In this document: positions 9,372 through 17,220 of the stretch, piece after piece
Position numbering within the stretch: position 1 is the stretch's first letter
Layout of the letters: each line of letters starts with the position of its first letter
Origin: Brevibacterium iodinum ATCC 49514
GTDB taxonomy: Bacteria > Actinomycetota > Actinomycetes > Actinomycetales > Brevibacteriaceae
Direction: 5' to 3'
DNA length: 64,000 nucleotides
Assembly (NCBI RefSeq): GCF_900169265.1
Contig: NZ_FXYX01000001.1
Location: 248,001-312,000 of the forward strand
Made by a program: the position numbers and the translations under genes
The notes under the pieces: generated by a model
What the model was told of the DNA's origin: nothing
The model's database searches: none
What the model saw: the letters and a program-made list of their open reading frames with translations, nothing else

Positions 9372-10133
9372 TCATTCGCCGGTGAAGCCGGGTGCCCTCT
9401 TGTCGAGAAAGGCGGCGACCCCCTCGGCGAAGTCGTTGCTTGCGCGCAGCGCATCCTGTCCTTCGACCTCGCGGGCGAAGGACGCGTCGAGTTCGGCCAG
9501 GCTGGCTCGGTTGATCGCTCGCTTCGAAGCGGCCAGGGCACGGGTCGGGCCCTGCGCGAAGACCGCGGCGACTTCTCCGGCACGTTCCAGGTGGCTTCCA
9601 GCCGGAACGACCTCGCTCGCCAATCCCCAGTCGAGGGCGTCGGCGGCCTGCAGCTTCTCACCGGTCAGCGCCAGGCGCAGGGCCCGGTGGCGTCCGGCCG
9701 AGGCGGCGACCAGGGCGGTCGAGCCCCCGTCGGGCATGAGCCCGATCTTCGTGAACGGCAGCATGAGATAGGACTTCTCGCTCATCACCAGATAATCGCA
9801 GGCGAGGGCGAGGGAACAGCCGATGCCCGCGGCCGGTCCGGACACCGCCGCGATCGTGGGGATGGGCAGGTCGAGGATCGCGGCGATGATCCTATTCGCC
9901 CCGGCGAGGTCGATGCCTTCGCGCTTCGCCACTCCACCCTGGAGATCCGCACCAGAGCTGAAGGACCGTTCATTTCCGGTGAGGATGATGGCACGGGAAT
10001 TGGCAGCCGCCTCGGTGACAGCCGCGCCGATGGCCTGGAATGCCTCCTCGTTGAGCGCGTTGAGGCTCTCCGGACGGTTGATGGTCACGGTCGTGACATC
10101 GCCGCTGACTTCGGTGAGAACGCTGGTGGACAA
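9372..10133 (-). CDS. Enoyl-CoA hydratase/isomerase family protein
   Basis: 253 aa crotonase-fold enzyme. It shows INRPESLNALN near the N-terminus, SFSSGADLQGG (oxyanion hole), and AAVSGPAAGIGCSLALACD (second oxyanion-hole loop). At the positions of the two catalytic glutamates of true hydratases I see LMPDGGSTAL, with Asp rather than Glu, which is more typical of isomerases such as PaaG-like enzymes. It may therefore hydrate or isomerise enoyl-CoA; the exact reaction is open. A palindromic operator candidate lies about 96-109 bases upstream. Confidence 0.8.
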   Translation of the reverse strand: MSTSVLTEVSGDVTTVTINRPESLNALNEEAFQAIGAAVTEAAANSRAIILTGNERSFSSGADLQGGVAKREGIDLAGANRIIAAILDLPIPTIAAVSGPAAGIGCSLALACDYLVMSEKSYLMLPFTKIGLMPDGGSTALVAASAGRHRALRLALTGEKLQAADALDWGLASEVVPAGSHLERAGEVAAVFAQGPTRALAASKRAINRASLAELDASFAREVEGQDALRASNDFAEGVAAFLDKRAPGFTGE

Positions 10134-10228
10134 TGCGACTCCTTCGTACGAATCCGATGATCCGGGTAGCTTTCGGGGCTAATGCCTCCATCCGCCGTCG
10201 AGGAGAACGGAAGCATCTACCGTCACTT

Positions 10229-10242
10229 TAACGTACGTTAAG
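10229..10242. promoter_or_regulatory. Perfect 14-bp palindrome, candidate operator
   Basis: TTAACGTACGTTAA is a perfect palindrome, AT-rich against its surroundings, in the upstream region of the enoyl-CoA hydratase gene. It has the size and symmetry of a TetR-family operator, as found before fatty-acid degradation genes. The cognate regulator is not in the window. Confidence 0.5.
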
Positions 10243-10285
10243 TTGATCTGCGTCACACATCCGAGCGGAGTCGTCGCTGCCCGTA

Positions 10286-10345
10286 TCCTGTGGGTGGATC
10301 CGCCCCGAAATCTACTGAGTTATCGAGGCGGATTCACCCACAGGA
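10286..10345 (-). terminator. Large hairpin downstream of the metB-like operon
   Basis: The arms TCCTGTGGGTGGATCCGCC and GGCGGATTCACCCACAGGA pair over 19 positions with one G-T wobble, around a 22-base loop. It lies 45 bases beyond the stop of the 68-aa gene. Confidence 0.6.
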
Positions 10346-10390
10346 GACACGTTCCGAAGTGAGGCCTGGGCCGGAGAGAGCCTCCCCGTC

Positions 10391-10597
10391 TCAGGCCAAT
10401 GTCGCGCCGAGCTGGGCGGCGGTGAGTTCCCGGTCGGCGAAGACCAGGCGGACGAGGATCGCTTCGGCCTCTTCCTCATCGGTCAGACGTCCGCTGAGCA
10501 GGTGCGTCCAGACCCGAGGGTCGGGGTCGATGGAGAAGAACTGGTCGAGGTCGTCCGCGCAAGGCCGGTCGAGCACGTAGTCGGGCGTCTGCCTCAT
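10391..10597 (-). CDS. Small conserved-looking protein coupled to the trans-sulfuration enzyme
   Basis: 68 aa, starting MRQTPDYVLDRPCADDLDQF and ending in LTAAQLGATLA. Its ATG shares one base with the TGA of the upstream metB-like gene (TGATG), so translation is probably coupled. It has no membrane segment or recognised domain; it is acidic with an Arg/Leu-rich middle. I do not recognise the family. The position suggests a role tied to sulfur amino acid metabolism, but that is inference only. Confidence 0.6.
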   Translation of the reverse strand: MRQTPDYVLDRPCADDLDQFFSIDPDPRVWTHLLSGRLTDEEEAEAILVRLVFADRELTAAQLGATLA

Positions 10598-11856
10598 CAG
10601 GCAAGGGCCGCCTCGAGGTCGGCCCAGAGGTCGTCGAGGTTCTCGATGCCGACGCTCAACCGGATGAGCCCTTCGGGCACGGTCGCCGGTTCCGAGGGGT
10701 GCCGGCGGCGACGTTCGATGAGGGATTCCACCCCGCCCAGGGAGGTCGCCGGCGTCCACAGTCGGACCGCCTCGGCGATGGCGGTGGCCTTGTCCGCGGT
10801 CGCGACGGTGAAGGAGATGATCGCGCCGAATCCGTTCATCTGCGCGGCCGCGCGGGCGTGGCCGGGGTCGTTCGGCAGGCCTGGGTAGCGGGTTTCGACG
10901 ACGGCCGGGTGGGCGGCGAGGCGCTCGGCGATGACCTGGGCGTTGGCCTGCGCGCGGTCGAGGCGCACCGCCAGGGTGCGCAGTCCGCGCAAGGCCAGCC
11001 AGACCTCGAAGGGACCGGCGATTCCGCCCCGCATGGATCGTTCCGTGTGCAGCTTCTCACGCAGGGAATTGCTGCTGGTCACGACCGCACCGAGGACGAC
11101 GTCGGAGTGCCCGGCGAGGTATTTCGTCACTGAGTGCACGACGATATCGGCGCCCAGGTCGAGCGGGGTCTGCAGCAGCGGGGTGGCGAAGGTGTTGTCG
11201 ACGGACACGAGGAATCCGCGGTCCTTGGCCGCCGCGGCCAGCGCGGGAACGTCGGCGACCTCGAGCATCGGGTTCGTCGGCGATTCGATCCACAGCATCC
11301 CCGGGGGTGCGGCTTCGCCCGCCGTCGCCGAGGCGGTCCATCCGTCAGCGTCCCCCGCAGAGGCGACCGTCTCCTCCGCTGGGACCTGGCCCGCCGTCGC
11401 GTGCCCCGCTTCGTCGAGGGCGGCGATGACCGCCTCGGTGTCGGCGATATCGACGGTGACGAGGTCGAAGTTCTGCCGCCCAGCGATCTGCTCGGCGGAG
11501 GCGAGCGCTCCCTGGTAGCTGTGGGTGGGGATGATCAGGGTGCCTCCGGCGGGCACGAGGCTGATCACGGCCGAGATCGCCGCCAGGCCGGAGCCGAAGA
11601 CCAGTCCGGGCAGGCTCGCATGTTCGAGCTGACCGAGCGCCTCTTCGAAGGGCGTCCATGCGGGAGTGTCGAAGCGGGCATAGGCAAAAGGCGAGTTCGA
11701 GATGTCGCCCGCGCTCACGAAGGTCGAGGACAGATCGATCGGCGGGTTCACCGACGCACCGTCGACGCGCTGAGGCCGTCCGGTCTCGACGACGACGGTG
11801 TCCGGGGCGAACCCGGGATTGCGAGCGGGTGAGGAGGCTGGCTCGGGCTGTGTCAT
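10597..11856 (-). CDS. Cys/Met metabolism PLP enzyme (cystathionine gamma-synthase/lyase type)
   Basis: About 419 aa. The PLP-binding lysine sits in HSVTKYLAGHSDVVLGAVV, with the upstream VSVDNTFATPLLQTPL and WIESPTNPMLEV motifs and the C-terminal ATSLGGVESLIERR and LIRLSVGIENLDDLWADLE motifs, all family hallmarks. Homologous sequence starts after MTQPEPASSPARN at the ATG at 11856; the open frame upstream to 12036 is not conserved in character. A stretch of about 35 residues rich in Ala/Gly/Glu (near residues 138-175, between DIADTEAVIAALDE and GMLWIESP) looks like an insertion against the compact family. A TATATT box 6 bases before the GGGGAC-ATG may give a leaderless or near-leaderless transcript. 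Confidence 0.82.
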   Translation of the reverse strand: MTQPEPASSPARNPGFAPDTVVVETGRPQRVDGASVNPPIDLSSTFVSAGDISNSPFAYARFDTPAWTPFEEALGQLEHASLPGLVFGSGLAAISAVISLVPAGGTLIIPTHSYQGALASAEQIAGRQNFDLVTVDIADTEAVIAALDEAGHATAGQVPAEETVASAGDADGWTASATAGEAAPPGMLWIESPTNPMLEVADVPALAAAAKDRGFLVSVDNTFATPLLQTPLDLGADIVVHSVTKYLAGHSDVVLGAVVTSSNSLREKLHTERSMRGGIAGPFEVWLALRGLRTLAVRLDRAQANAQVIAERLAAHPAVVETRYPGLPNDPGHARAAAQMNGFGAIISFTVATADKATAIAEAVRLWTPATSLGGVESLIERRRRHPSEPATVPEGLIRLSVGIENLDDLWADLEAALA

Positions 11857-11976
11857 GTCCCCAATATATGCCTCACCGCATCTCACGGAATCGACAGCGA
11901 TATTTCGGACACGTATTCCGTAACTCTGAAGGGTTCGCCCGGTGTCCGCAGCTTTGGACGGCGCGGAGACTTCGAC

Positions 11977-12060
11977 CTGCTCGGGTCCCGTCGCTCGGGT
12001 CCCGTCACTCGGACCCTGACACTCGAGCCCATTCACTCGGGTCCCGTCACTCGAGGCTGT
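11977..12060. repeat. 14-bp minisatellite starting inside the 3' end of the LysR gene
   Basis: Six 14-bp units start at 11977, 11991, 12005, 12019, 12033 and 12047. Typical unit: TCACTCGGGTCCCG. The unit at 12047 (TCACTCGAGGCTGT) is the 3' end of the minus-strand LysR coding sequence with its stop codon (TCA = TGA on the minus strand). The units at 12033 and 12005 keep the stop; the others have drifted. Confidence 0.8.
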
Positions 12061-12964
12061 CGATCATGTGCTCGAGCAGCAGACGTGCCCCGGGTGGCTG
12101 TCGCCGGGTCCTGGCCCATACGGCGTGGAGTTCGCGGGTGAGGTCGACGTCGTCGGCTACCGGCAGCGGAATCAGACGTCCGGCTCGGAAGTCATCACGC
12201 AGAGCGAGTTCGGACAGAACGACCGGGGCCACGGATGTGGCGGCGGCGATGCGCAGGGCGGAGTTCGATCCGTACTCCCCCGCCACGCGCACTCCCCCAG
12301 CTCCGATCAGTGCCGCGTCGATGACCTCCCTGGTGCCCGAACCGATCTCACGCACCAGCAGCGGCACCTGCGCCAGCTCCTCGGCGGTGATCGGCTGCGT
12401 CCAGGCGTGGGCGAAGCCCGTGGCACAGGCGATCATGAGTCGGTCACGGCCGACCACCTCGGCGTTGAGGTCCTGCGGCAGGGATACGGATTCGATGAGC
12501 CCGAGGTCGCTGGTCTGCCGACGCACCCGGTCGATGACTGTCGCGGAGTTCTCCACCGACAGACCGATGTCGATTGTCGGGTGTGCGGCGCGGAAGGTCG
12601 TGAGGTGGTGGGGCATGAGGTACTCGGCGACCGTCAGCGAGGCGCTGACCTTGACGGTTCCGGCGCGGGCGTCCTGGATGGCGCGCGCCCCGGCGTAGAG
12701 CGTGTCGTAGGCTTCAATGACCTTCGACGCCCATTCGGCGACGGCGCGGCCCTCGACGGTGAGTTCGGTGCCTCGTGGAGAGCGCCGCAGCAGCGGCACC
12801 TTGAGATCGCGTTCGAGGTTGCGCAGGCTGCGGGAGGCATTCGGCTGGGCGAGATCGAGTTTCGCCGCGGCCTGGCCGATCGACCTGGCGTTGCCGCTGA
12901 GGGCCACCAGCAGCCCCAGAGCCTGGAGCTCGGGCCAGTTCTTGATATTCCCGAGATCGTGCAT
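12047..12964 (-). CDS. LysR-family transcriptional regulator
   Basis: About 305 aa. The N-terminal winged helix covers WPELQALGLLVALSGNARSI, GQAAAKLDLAQPNASRSLRN and LERDLKVPLLRRSPRGTELT, the usual LysR helix-turn-helix and wing. The effector domain begins near TVKVSASLTVAEYLMP. It is divergent from a YeiH-type transporter gene, the arrangement seen for YeiE-like regulators with their transporter. Start: ATG at 12964 (MHDLGNIKNW); an in-frame ATG at 12991 would add nine residues. The intergenic region has two CATATG blocks 27 bases apart. Its 3' end is duplicated into a 14-bp minisatellite. Confidence 0.85.
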   Translation of the reverse strand: MHDLGNIKNWPELQALGLLVALSGNARSIGQAAAKLDLAQPNASRSLRNLERDLKVPLLRRSPRGTELTVEGRAVAEWASKVIEAYDTLYAGARAIQDARAGTVKVSASLTVAEYLMPHHLTTFRAAHPTIDIGLSVENSATVIDRVRRQTSDLGLIESVSLPQDLNAEVVGRDRLMIACATGFAHAWTQPITAEELAQVPLLVREIGSGTREVIDAALIGAGGVRVAGEYGSNSALRIAAATSVAPVVLSELALRDDFRAGRLIPLPVADDVDLTRELHAVWARTRRQPPGARLLLEHMIDSLE

Positions 12965-12994
12965 ATGATCATCATGACATATCAGATCCATATG
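12962..12994. promoter_or_regulatory. Candidate LysR binding region between divergent genes
   Basis: Two CATATG hexamers (12962-12967 and 12989-12994) flank an AT-rich 21-base stretch containing ATCATGACATATCAGAT. This is the only AT-rich block in the divergent gap and overlaps the LysR start, as expected for autoregulation. Evidence is positional only. Confidence 0.35.
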
Positions 12995-13085
12995 GGTTGC
13001 GAAGAAATCACCGTCTACTGCGACCGTGCAGGCGTTGACAGACTGAAGCTTCGTCTCCCTCTTACCCGGACTTGCCGTCGCCGCC

Positions 13086-14195
13086 GTGGCCACGGCGGTC
13101 GCGTGGCCGATCTCCATGCTCGCCCCCGTGCTCTCACCGCTGCTCGTGGCGATCGTGCTCGGCATCCTCCTGGGCAATCTCGTGCCCAACCTGCCCGAAG
13201 CGTTCATGCCCGGACTCAATTTCGCCGCGAAGCCGCTGCTGCGCCTGGGCATCGCCGCCCTCGGCGCGCAGGTGGTGCTCGGCGACATCCTCGACCTCGG
13301 GTGGCTCGTTCTCGTGCTTGCCGCCGTCATCGTCGCCGCCGGCGTCCTCTCGGCCCTGGCCCTGGCGGGACCACTCAAGGTCGACCGTCCCCTGGCCGTG
13401 CTCATCGGCAGCGGATTCGGCATCTGCGGTGCCGCCGCCGTCGCCGGAGTCGAGTCGACCCTGAAGTCGAAGAAGGAGGATGTGGCCGCCGCGATCGGCC
13501 TCGTCGTGCTCTTCGGCACCCTGATGATCGCGATCGTGCCCGGACTCTCGACCGCCCTGGGTCTGTCCCCGGAGGCCGCCGGAATGTGGGGCGGTGCCGC
13601 CACCCATGAGGTCGCCCAGGTCGTGGCGATCGGCGGGATCATCGGCCCCGCGGCCCTCGAGATCGCCGTTCTCGTCAAACTCGCCCGCGTCATCATGCTC
13701 GCCCCCACCGTCGCCGTGTTCAGCTACGCAGTGCGCCGCAGCGAGGACAAGGCACTGACGAACACCGGCACCGAGGCGGCCGCCGGTTCCACCGAGACCT
13801 CCGCAGCCGCGGGGTCGGGTGGAAAGAGCAACGGGTCGGGTGCATCGGCCGCGGCGTCGGCGTCGACCGGTGGGCCGGTGTCGACCGGAGGGGCGGTGTC
13901 GACCGCGACGAAGCAGACTCCGGCGCAGGGCAAACGTCCGCCGATCGTTCCGCTCTTCGTCGTCGGCTTCCTCGTCATGGCGGCCCTGCGCACCTTCGGC
14001 CTGCTCCCGGAGTTCGCCGTCACCGGACTCAGCTGGATCCAGACAGTGTGCCTGGCGATGGCGATGTTCGCCCTCGGCCGCGGAGTGCAGTGGCGATCGC
14101 TGAAGAACCTCGGCGCCCGACCGATCGCCCTGGCAACACTCGTCACGATCGTCGTCGCCCTCATCGCCCTCGGCGGATCTCTCCTCCTCACCTAA
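13086..14195 (+). CDS. YeiH/UPF0324-family putative sulfate exporter
   Basis: 369 aa as drawn from the GTG at 13086. It is a polytopic membrane protein with about ten segments. Motifs include LGILLGNLVPNLP, FAAKPLLRLGIAALGAQVVL, IGSGFGICGAAAVAGVES, WGGAATHEVAQVVAIGG and the C-terminal FALGRGVQWRSLKNLGARPIALA. All fit the YeiH family. A Gly/Ser/Ala/Thr-rich loop of about 55 residues splits the protein in the middle (near residues 225-280). In-frame sequence upstream of the GTG (SFVSLLPGLAVAAV) still looks like the family's first segment but has no standard start codon before a TGA at 13044. The true N-terminus is therefore uncertain. The divergent LysR gene probably controls it. Confidence 0.75.
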   Translation: MATAVAWPISMLAPVLSPLLVAIVLGILLGNLVPNLPEAFMPGLNFAAKPLLRLGIAALGAQVVLGDILDLGWLVLVLAAVIVAAGVLSALALAGPLKVDRPLAVLIGSGFGICGAAAVAGVESTLKSKKEDVAAAIGLVVLFGTLMIAIVPGLSTALGLSPEAAGMWGGAATHEVAQVVAIGGIIGPAALEIAVLVKLARVIMLAPTVAVFSYAVRRSEDKALTNTGTEAAAGSTETSAAAGSGGKSNGSGASAAASASTGGPVSTGGAVSTATKQTPAQGKRPPIVPLFVVGFLVMAALRTFGLLPEFAVTGLSWIQTVCLAMAMFALGRGVQWRSLKNLGARPIALATLVTIVVALIALGGSLLLT

Positions 14196-14207
14196 TCCTC
14201 CCCAATT

Positions 14208-14265
14208 ACTACCTGACGGCGGCCCAGCAACCTGGCGCGAGGTTGCTGGGCCGCCGTCAGGTAGT
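14208..14265. repeat. Palindromic repeat family A, copy 1
   Basis: Two 26-bp arms pair perfectly (left arm begins ACTACCTGACGGCGGCCCAG) around the loop GGCGCG. It starts 12 bases after the YeiH stop codon. An outer pair TCCTCCCC (14196-14203) and GGGGAGGA (14280-14287) could extend it. Other copies lie at 46310-46367 and 48090-48151. It may act as a terminator here. Confidence 0.85.
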
Positions 14266-14413
14266 TCTGAGGCCGACTCGGGGAGGATTTTCCGTCTATC
14301 GGGACTTTCCGACGGTTCGGACACGCCTCATCGGTACCCGCCGGTAACACTGGTAGTCTCTCAGCGAATCAGCCAGCGATGCTCAGTGTCGCTTCAGCCT
14401 TCGCAAGGACAAC

Positions 14414-15787
14414 ATGCTCACTCAGATCATAGCTCTGCTCATATTCGTCGCTCTCTTCGCCATCGGCGCGGTCCGCGGTGTGCAGATCGGCGTGCTCATG
14501 CTCGTCGGCGCGGCCGGAACCGGGCTCCTCTTTACCGATATGGCCGTCGACGACATCGTCGCCGAGTTCCCCCTGGACATCATGATCCTGCTGGCCGGGG
14601 TCACCTATTTCTTCGCGATCGCACAGGAGAACGGGACCGTCGACAAGATCATCGACTGGGCCCTCGAACGGGTCGGATCCTCGGCGGTGCTGCTGCCCGC
14701 GGTGTTCTTCGTCATCACCGGCTGCATTGCGGCCATGGGAGCACCGTTGGCGGGTCTCGTCATGATGCCCGTGGGCATGCAGGTCGCCCGCAAGTACGGC
14801 GTCGACTACGCGCTCATGGGACTGGCGATCTGCTTCGCCATCGGCGCCGGCGGCTTCGCCCCGACCAGCCTCTACGGAATCGTCACGTACTCGACAGCCC
14901 ACGATGCCGGCATCGACCTCTCTCCGTTCCTGCTCTTCGGCATCGCCGTGGCCGTCTACCTCGTCATGCTTGTGGTCGCCTATTTCATGTACGGGCGGTC
15001 GCTGTTCTCGAAGACGACTGTGGCGGCCGCCGAGCATGCTTCGACCGGAAGTGCCCAGTCGAAGATCTCCCGCGGCTCCGCCTCGGCGTCAAGCGTCGCC
15101 TTCGGTGAGGACGATGAGGACGAAGCGCTCTTCGATTCCTCCACCACCGACGAGGCGGGGGAATCCAAGCCGTTCACCTTCGTACAGATCCTCACCGTGA
15201 TCTTCATGGTCGGCCTCATCGGCACCGTGGTCGTGCTCGCGGCGCTCGGCCAGGAACCGGACATCGGCCTGCTGTGCTTCATGTTCGGAGCGATCCTCGC
15301 ACTCGTCGATCCGAAGACGGGCAAGGCCGCGATCCCGAAGATCGACTGGCCGACCGTGCTGCTCGTCGGCGGCATCATCACCTTCGTCGGCGTGCTGCAG
15401 AACATGGGAGCCGTCGACCTGCTCGGCGAGGGCGCCGAGTCGATCGGTTCGCCGCTCATCGCCGCTTTCGTCCTCTGCATCGTCGGCGGCCTGGTGTCGG
15501 CCTTCGCGTCGACGACGGGCATCCTCGCTGCGCTCGTGCCGCTGGCCCTGCCGCTCATCGCCGCGGGCGGGGTGCCCGGCTGGGCACTCATCGCGGCTCT
15601 GGGCGTGTGCTCGGCGGTCGTCGACGTCTCACCGTTCTCGACGCTGGGTGCCACGGTCGTCGCGACCGCCCCGGTCGAGGACAAGCCGCGCCTGACTCGC
15701 ATCCTCGTGAAGTTCGGCATGTCGATGGTCGTCATCGGGCCTGTCGCGCTCGTCGGCGGCCTGGTTGTGCCCGCCATGATGTTCTGA
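14414..15787 (+). CDS. MatC-like dicarboxylate carrier / ion transporter superfamily protein
   Basis: 457 aa, with about eleven membrane segments. The N-terminal region (ALLIFVALFAIGAVRGVQIGVLM to GCIAAMGAPLAGLVMMPVGMQVARKYGVDYALMG) matches my recall of the MatC_N domain. The C-terminal half carries VGGLVSAFASTTGILAALVPLALP and VVDVSPFSTLGATVVATAP, typical of this SLC13-like group. These proteins take up dicarboxylates such as malonate or succinate. A 50-residue acidic Ser-rich cytoplasmic loop (about 205-255) divides the halves. The start at 14414 follows AAGGAC at good spacing. No metabolic partner gene is adjacent. Confidence 0.75.
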   Translation: MLTQIIALLIFVALFAIGAVRGVQIGVLMLVGAAGTGLLFTDMAVDDIVAEFPLDIMILLAGVTYFFAIAQENGTVDKIIDWALERVGSSAVLLPAVFFVITGCIAAMGAPLAGLVMMPVGMQVARKYGVDYALMGLAICFAIGAGGFAPTSLYGIVTYSTAHDAGIDLSPFLLFGIAVAVYLVMLVVAYFMYGRSLFSKTTVAAAEHASTGSAQSKISRGSASASSVAFGEDDEDEALFDSSTTDEAGESKPFTFVQILTVIFMVGLIGTVVVLAALGQEPDIGLLCFMFGAILALVDPKTGKAAIPKIDWPTVLLVGGIITFVGVLQNMGAVDLLGEGAESIGSPLIAAFVLCIVGGLVSAFASTTGILAALVPLALPLIAAGGVPGWALIAALGVCSAVVDVSPFSTLGATVVATAPVEDKPRLTRILVKFGMSMVVIGPVALVGGLVVPAMMF

Positions 15788-15830
15788 GGCTGAGCGCCAG
15801 GGCCAGGCTCACGGGCCGGACTCCGCGCCC

Positions 15831-15862
15831 GGGCCTCCGGGCCTCCGGGCCTCCGGGCCTCC
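15831..15862. repeat. Short tandem repeat, four 8-bp units
   Basis: GGGCCTCC occurs four times in direct succession in the gap between convergent genes, directly before the family B hairpin. The length may vary by slippage. Confidence 0.85.
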
Positions 15863-15865
15863 GAG

Positions 15866-15920
15866 AATAGGTCAGCATCGGACACTTTTCTCCAACAGAA
15901 GTGTCCGATGCTGACCTATT
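15866..15920. terminator. Bidirectional hairpin, copy 2 of the AGGTCA...TCGGA family
   Basis: The 22-base arms AATAGGTCAGCATCGGACAC(TT) and their complement pair perfectly around an 11-base loop, between convergent genes ending at 15787 and 15968. The outer ends are A- and T-rich. It shares AATAGGTCA and TCGGA-ACTT with the hairpin at 4099-4147. Confidence 0.8.
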
Positions 15921-15967
15921 TTCCGACTGCAGCCCGCTCTTCGCCTGCAGCCGCGCTTCGGCCGCCC

Positions 15968-16555
15968 TCAGCTCAGGGGTTTGGCCAGGAGCACGAATTC
16001 GAGGTCGTCGACCTTCGGCAGCCCGAAGCGTTCGTCGCCGTAGGGGAAGGGCTCGATTTCGCCGGTGCGCACGTAGCCGCGGCGCTCGTAGTAGGCGATA
16101 AGTTCGTCACGCTTGTTGATCACGCTCATCCGCATCGCCGTTGCACCCCAGTGTTCGGCCACCCACGCCTCGGCGAGGCCGATGAGCAAGGACCCCACCC
16201 CTTTGCCCTGTCCCATCGGAGAGACGGCGAGCACCCCGAGGTATGCGGCTCCGTCTTCGGGTTCGCGCACATAGACGCTGGCTACTGCGCGCCCCTGCCC
16301 ATCGCGGGCGAGCAGAATCTGGGAGTCCGCCTCGGCGAGCATGTCCTCGGCCATGGGGCCGTCGAGCCGCTGTCCTCCGAGCAGGTCCGCCTCGGTGGTC
16401 CACCCCTGTTTCGACTCTTCGCCGCGGTAGGCCGAGGACACGAGCTCGACGTAGTCGGGGATGTCGGCGGACGTCAGCTCGGTGACCTCGAATCCGGCTG
16501 CACGCAGCTTCCGGCGGTGCGCGTCGACCAGGGTCGCCGAGGGGTGTGCGGTCAT
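15968..16555 (-). CDS. GNAT N-acetyltransferase
   Basis: 195 aa. A GNAT fold is read from LGVLAVSPMGQGKGVGSLLIGLAEAW (motif A, the acetyl-CoA pyrophosphate loop QGKGVG) and MRMSVINKRDELIAYYERRGYVRTG (motif B with the YYERRGY element). The N-terminal third is less typical. The substrate is unknown. It is divergent from a second, smaller GNAT gene, with about 165 bases between starts. Confidence 0.8.
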   Translation of the reverse strand: MTAHPSATLVDAHRRKLRAAGFEVTELTSADIPDYVELVSSAYRGEESKQGWTTEADLLGGQRLDGPMAEDMLAEADSQILLARDGQGRAVASVYVREPEDGAAYLGVLAVSPMGQGKGVGSLLIGLAEAWVAEHWGATAMRMSVINKRDELIAYYERRGYVRTGEIEPFPYGDERFGLPKVDDLEFVLLAKPLS

Positions 16556-16720
16556 AGGTGGGACTCCTTCGAGATCGTCCGGTCGGCTGAGTCTGACCAG
16601 GCTAGTCGCTTCTTCAGGAACAGAACTATAGTGTCAATTGTCAGGACAGCGACGAGCGTCGATCGATCGCCGACGACCATCGCGCAGTGCCGCCGGCACG
16701 GACATTCGGGAGGAATGACC

Positions 16721-17047
16721 ATGGACATCGACATCTCGGGAGAGACCTTCACCATCGCCGAGGATGCTGCGGCCAAACGCTTCACCGTCACCCACGAGGG
16801 CAAGGTCATCGGTCTCGCCGATTACATCGACCGTGAAACGAGCGCCGATGACACCGCCGACGGTCCGGTGCGCATGTTCACCCACACCGAGGTGTCGCCC
16901 GAGTGGGGCGGGCGCGGCTTGGCGGCCAAACTGGTGCGCTATGCACTGGAGACTAGCGCCGAGGCGGGGCTGAAGTTCCGAACCACGTGCTCCTATGTGC
17001 AGAATTTCCTGGCCAAGAACGACGAGTTCGACAAGTTCGTCGCCTGA
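16721..17047 (+). CDS. Small YidJ/COG2388-type GNAT-like protein
   Basis: 108 aa. The sequence MFTHTEVSPEWGGRGLAAKLVRYALE holds the short acetyl-CoA loop (GGRGLA), followed by FRTTCSYVQNFLAKN with the conserved C-terminal Cys/Tyr element. This matches the small GNAT-like group (COG2388/YidJ). The start at 16721 is favoured over the ATG at 16715, because GGGAGG at 16708-16713 gives 7-base spacing. Function is unknown; the group lacks much of the usual acceptor-binding region. Confidence 0.75.
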   Translation: MDIDISGETFTIAEDAAAKRFTVTHEGKVIGLADYIDRETSADDTADGPVRMFTHTEVSPEWGGRGLAAKLVRYALETSAEAGLKFRTTCSYVQNFLAKNDEFDKFVA

Positions 17048-17220
17048 GCGGCCGGCCCATGAGCAGTGTGCGCTCCCGGCGATGAGGTCGCGCGGCCGCG
17101 ATGACCGAGTGGCCGCCGCACCCCACACCGTTGGTGTCATAACCGCCTCGGCCTTACCAATTGCGCTCGGCCTGACGTAACACACCGGGGCAACAGTGCC
17201 GTCAGTCAGCACCGAGGCGA

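Noticed and set aside
11857..12046. SAM or other riboswitch upstream of the metB-like gene
   Set aside because: The gap has no recognisable riboswitch core, and a TATATT box six bases before the start region suggests little or no leader.
12068..13609. Plus-strand frame of 513 codons spanning the LysR and YeiH genes
   Set aside because: It is antisense to LysR and out of frame with the membrane protein; composition is Arg/Gly/Ala-rich noise.
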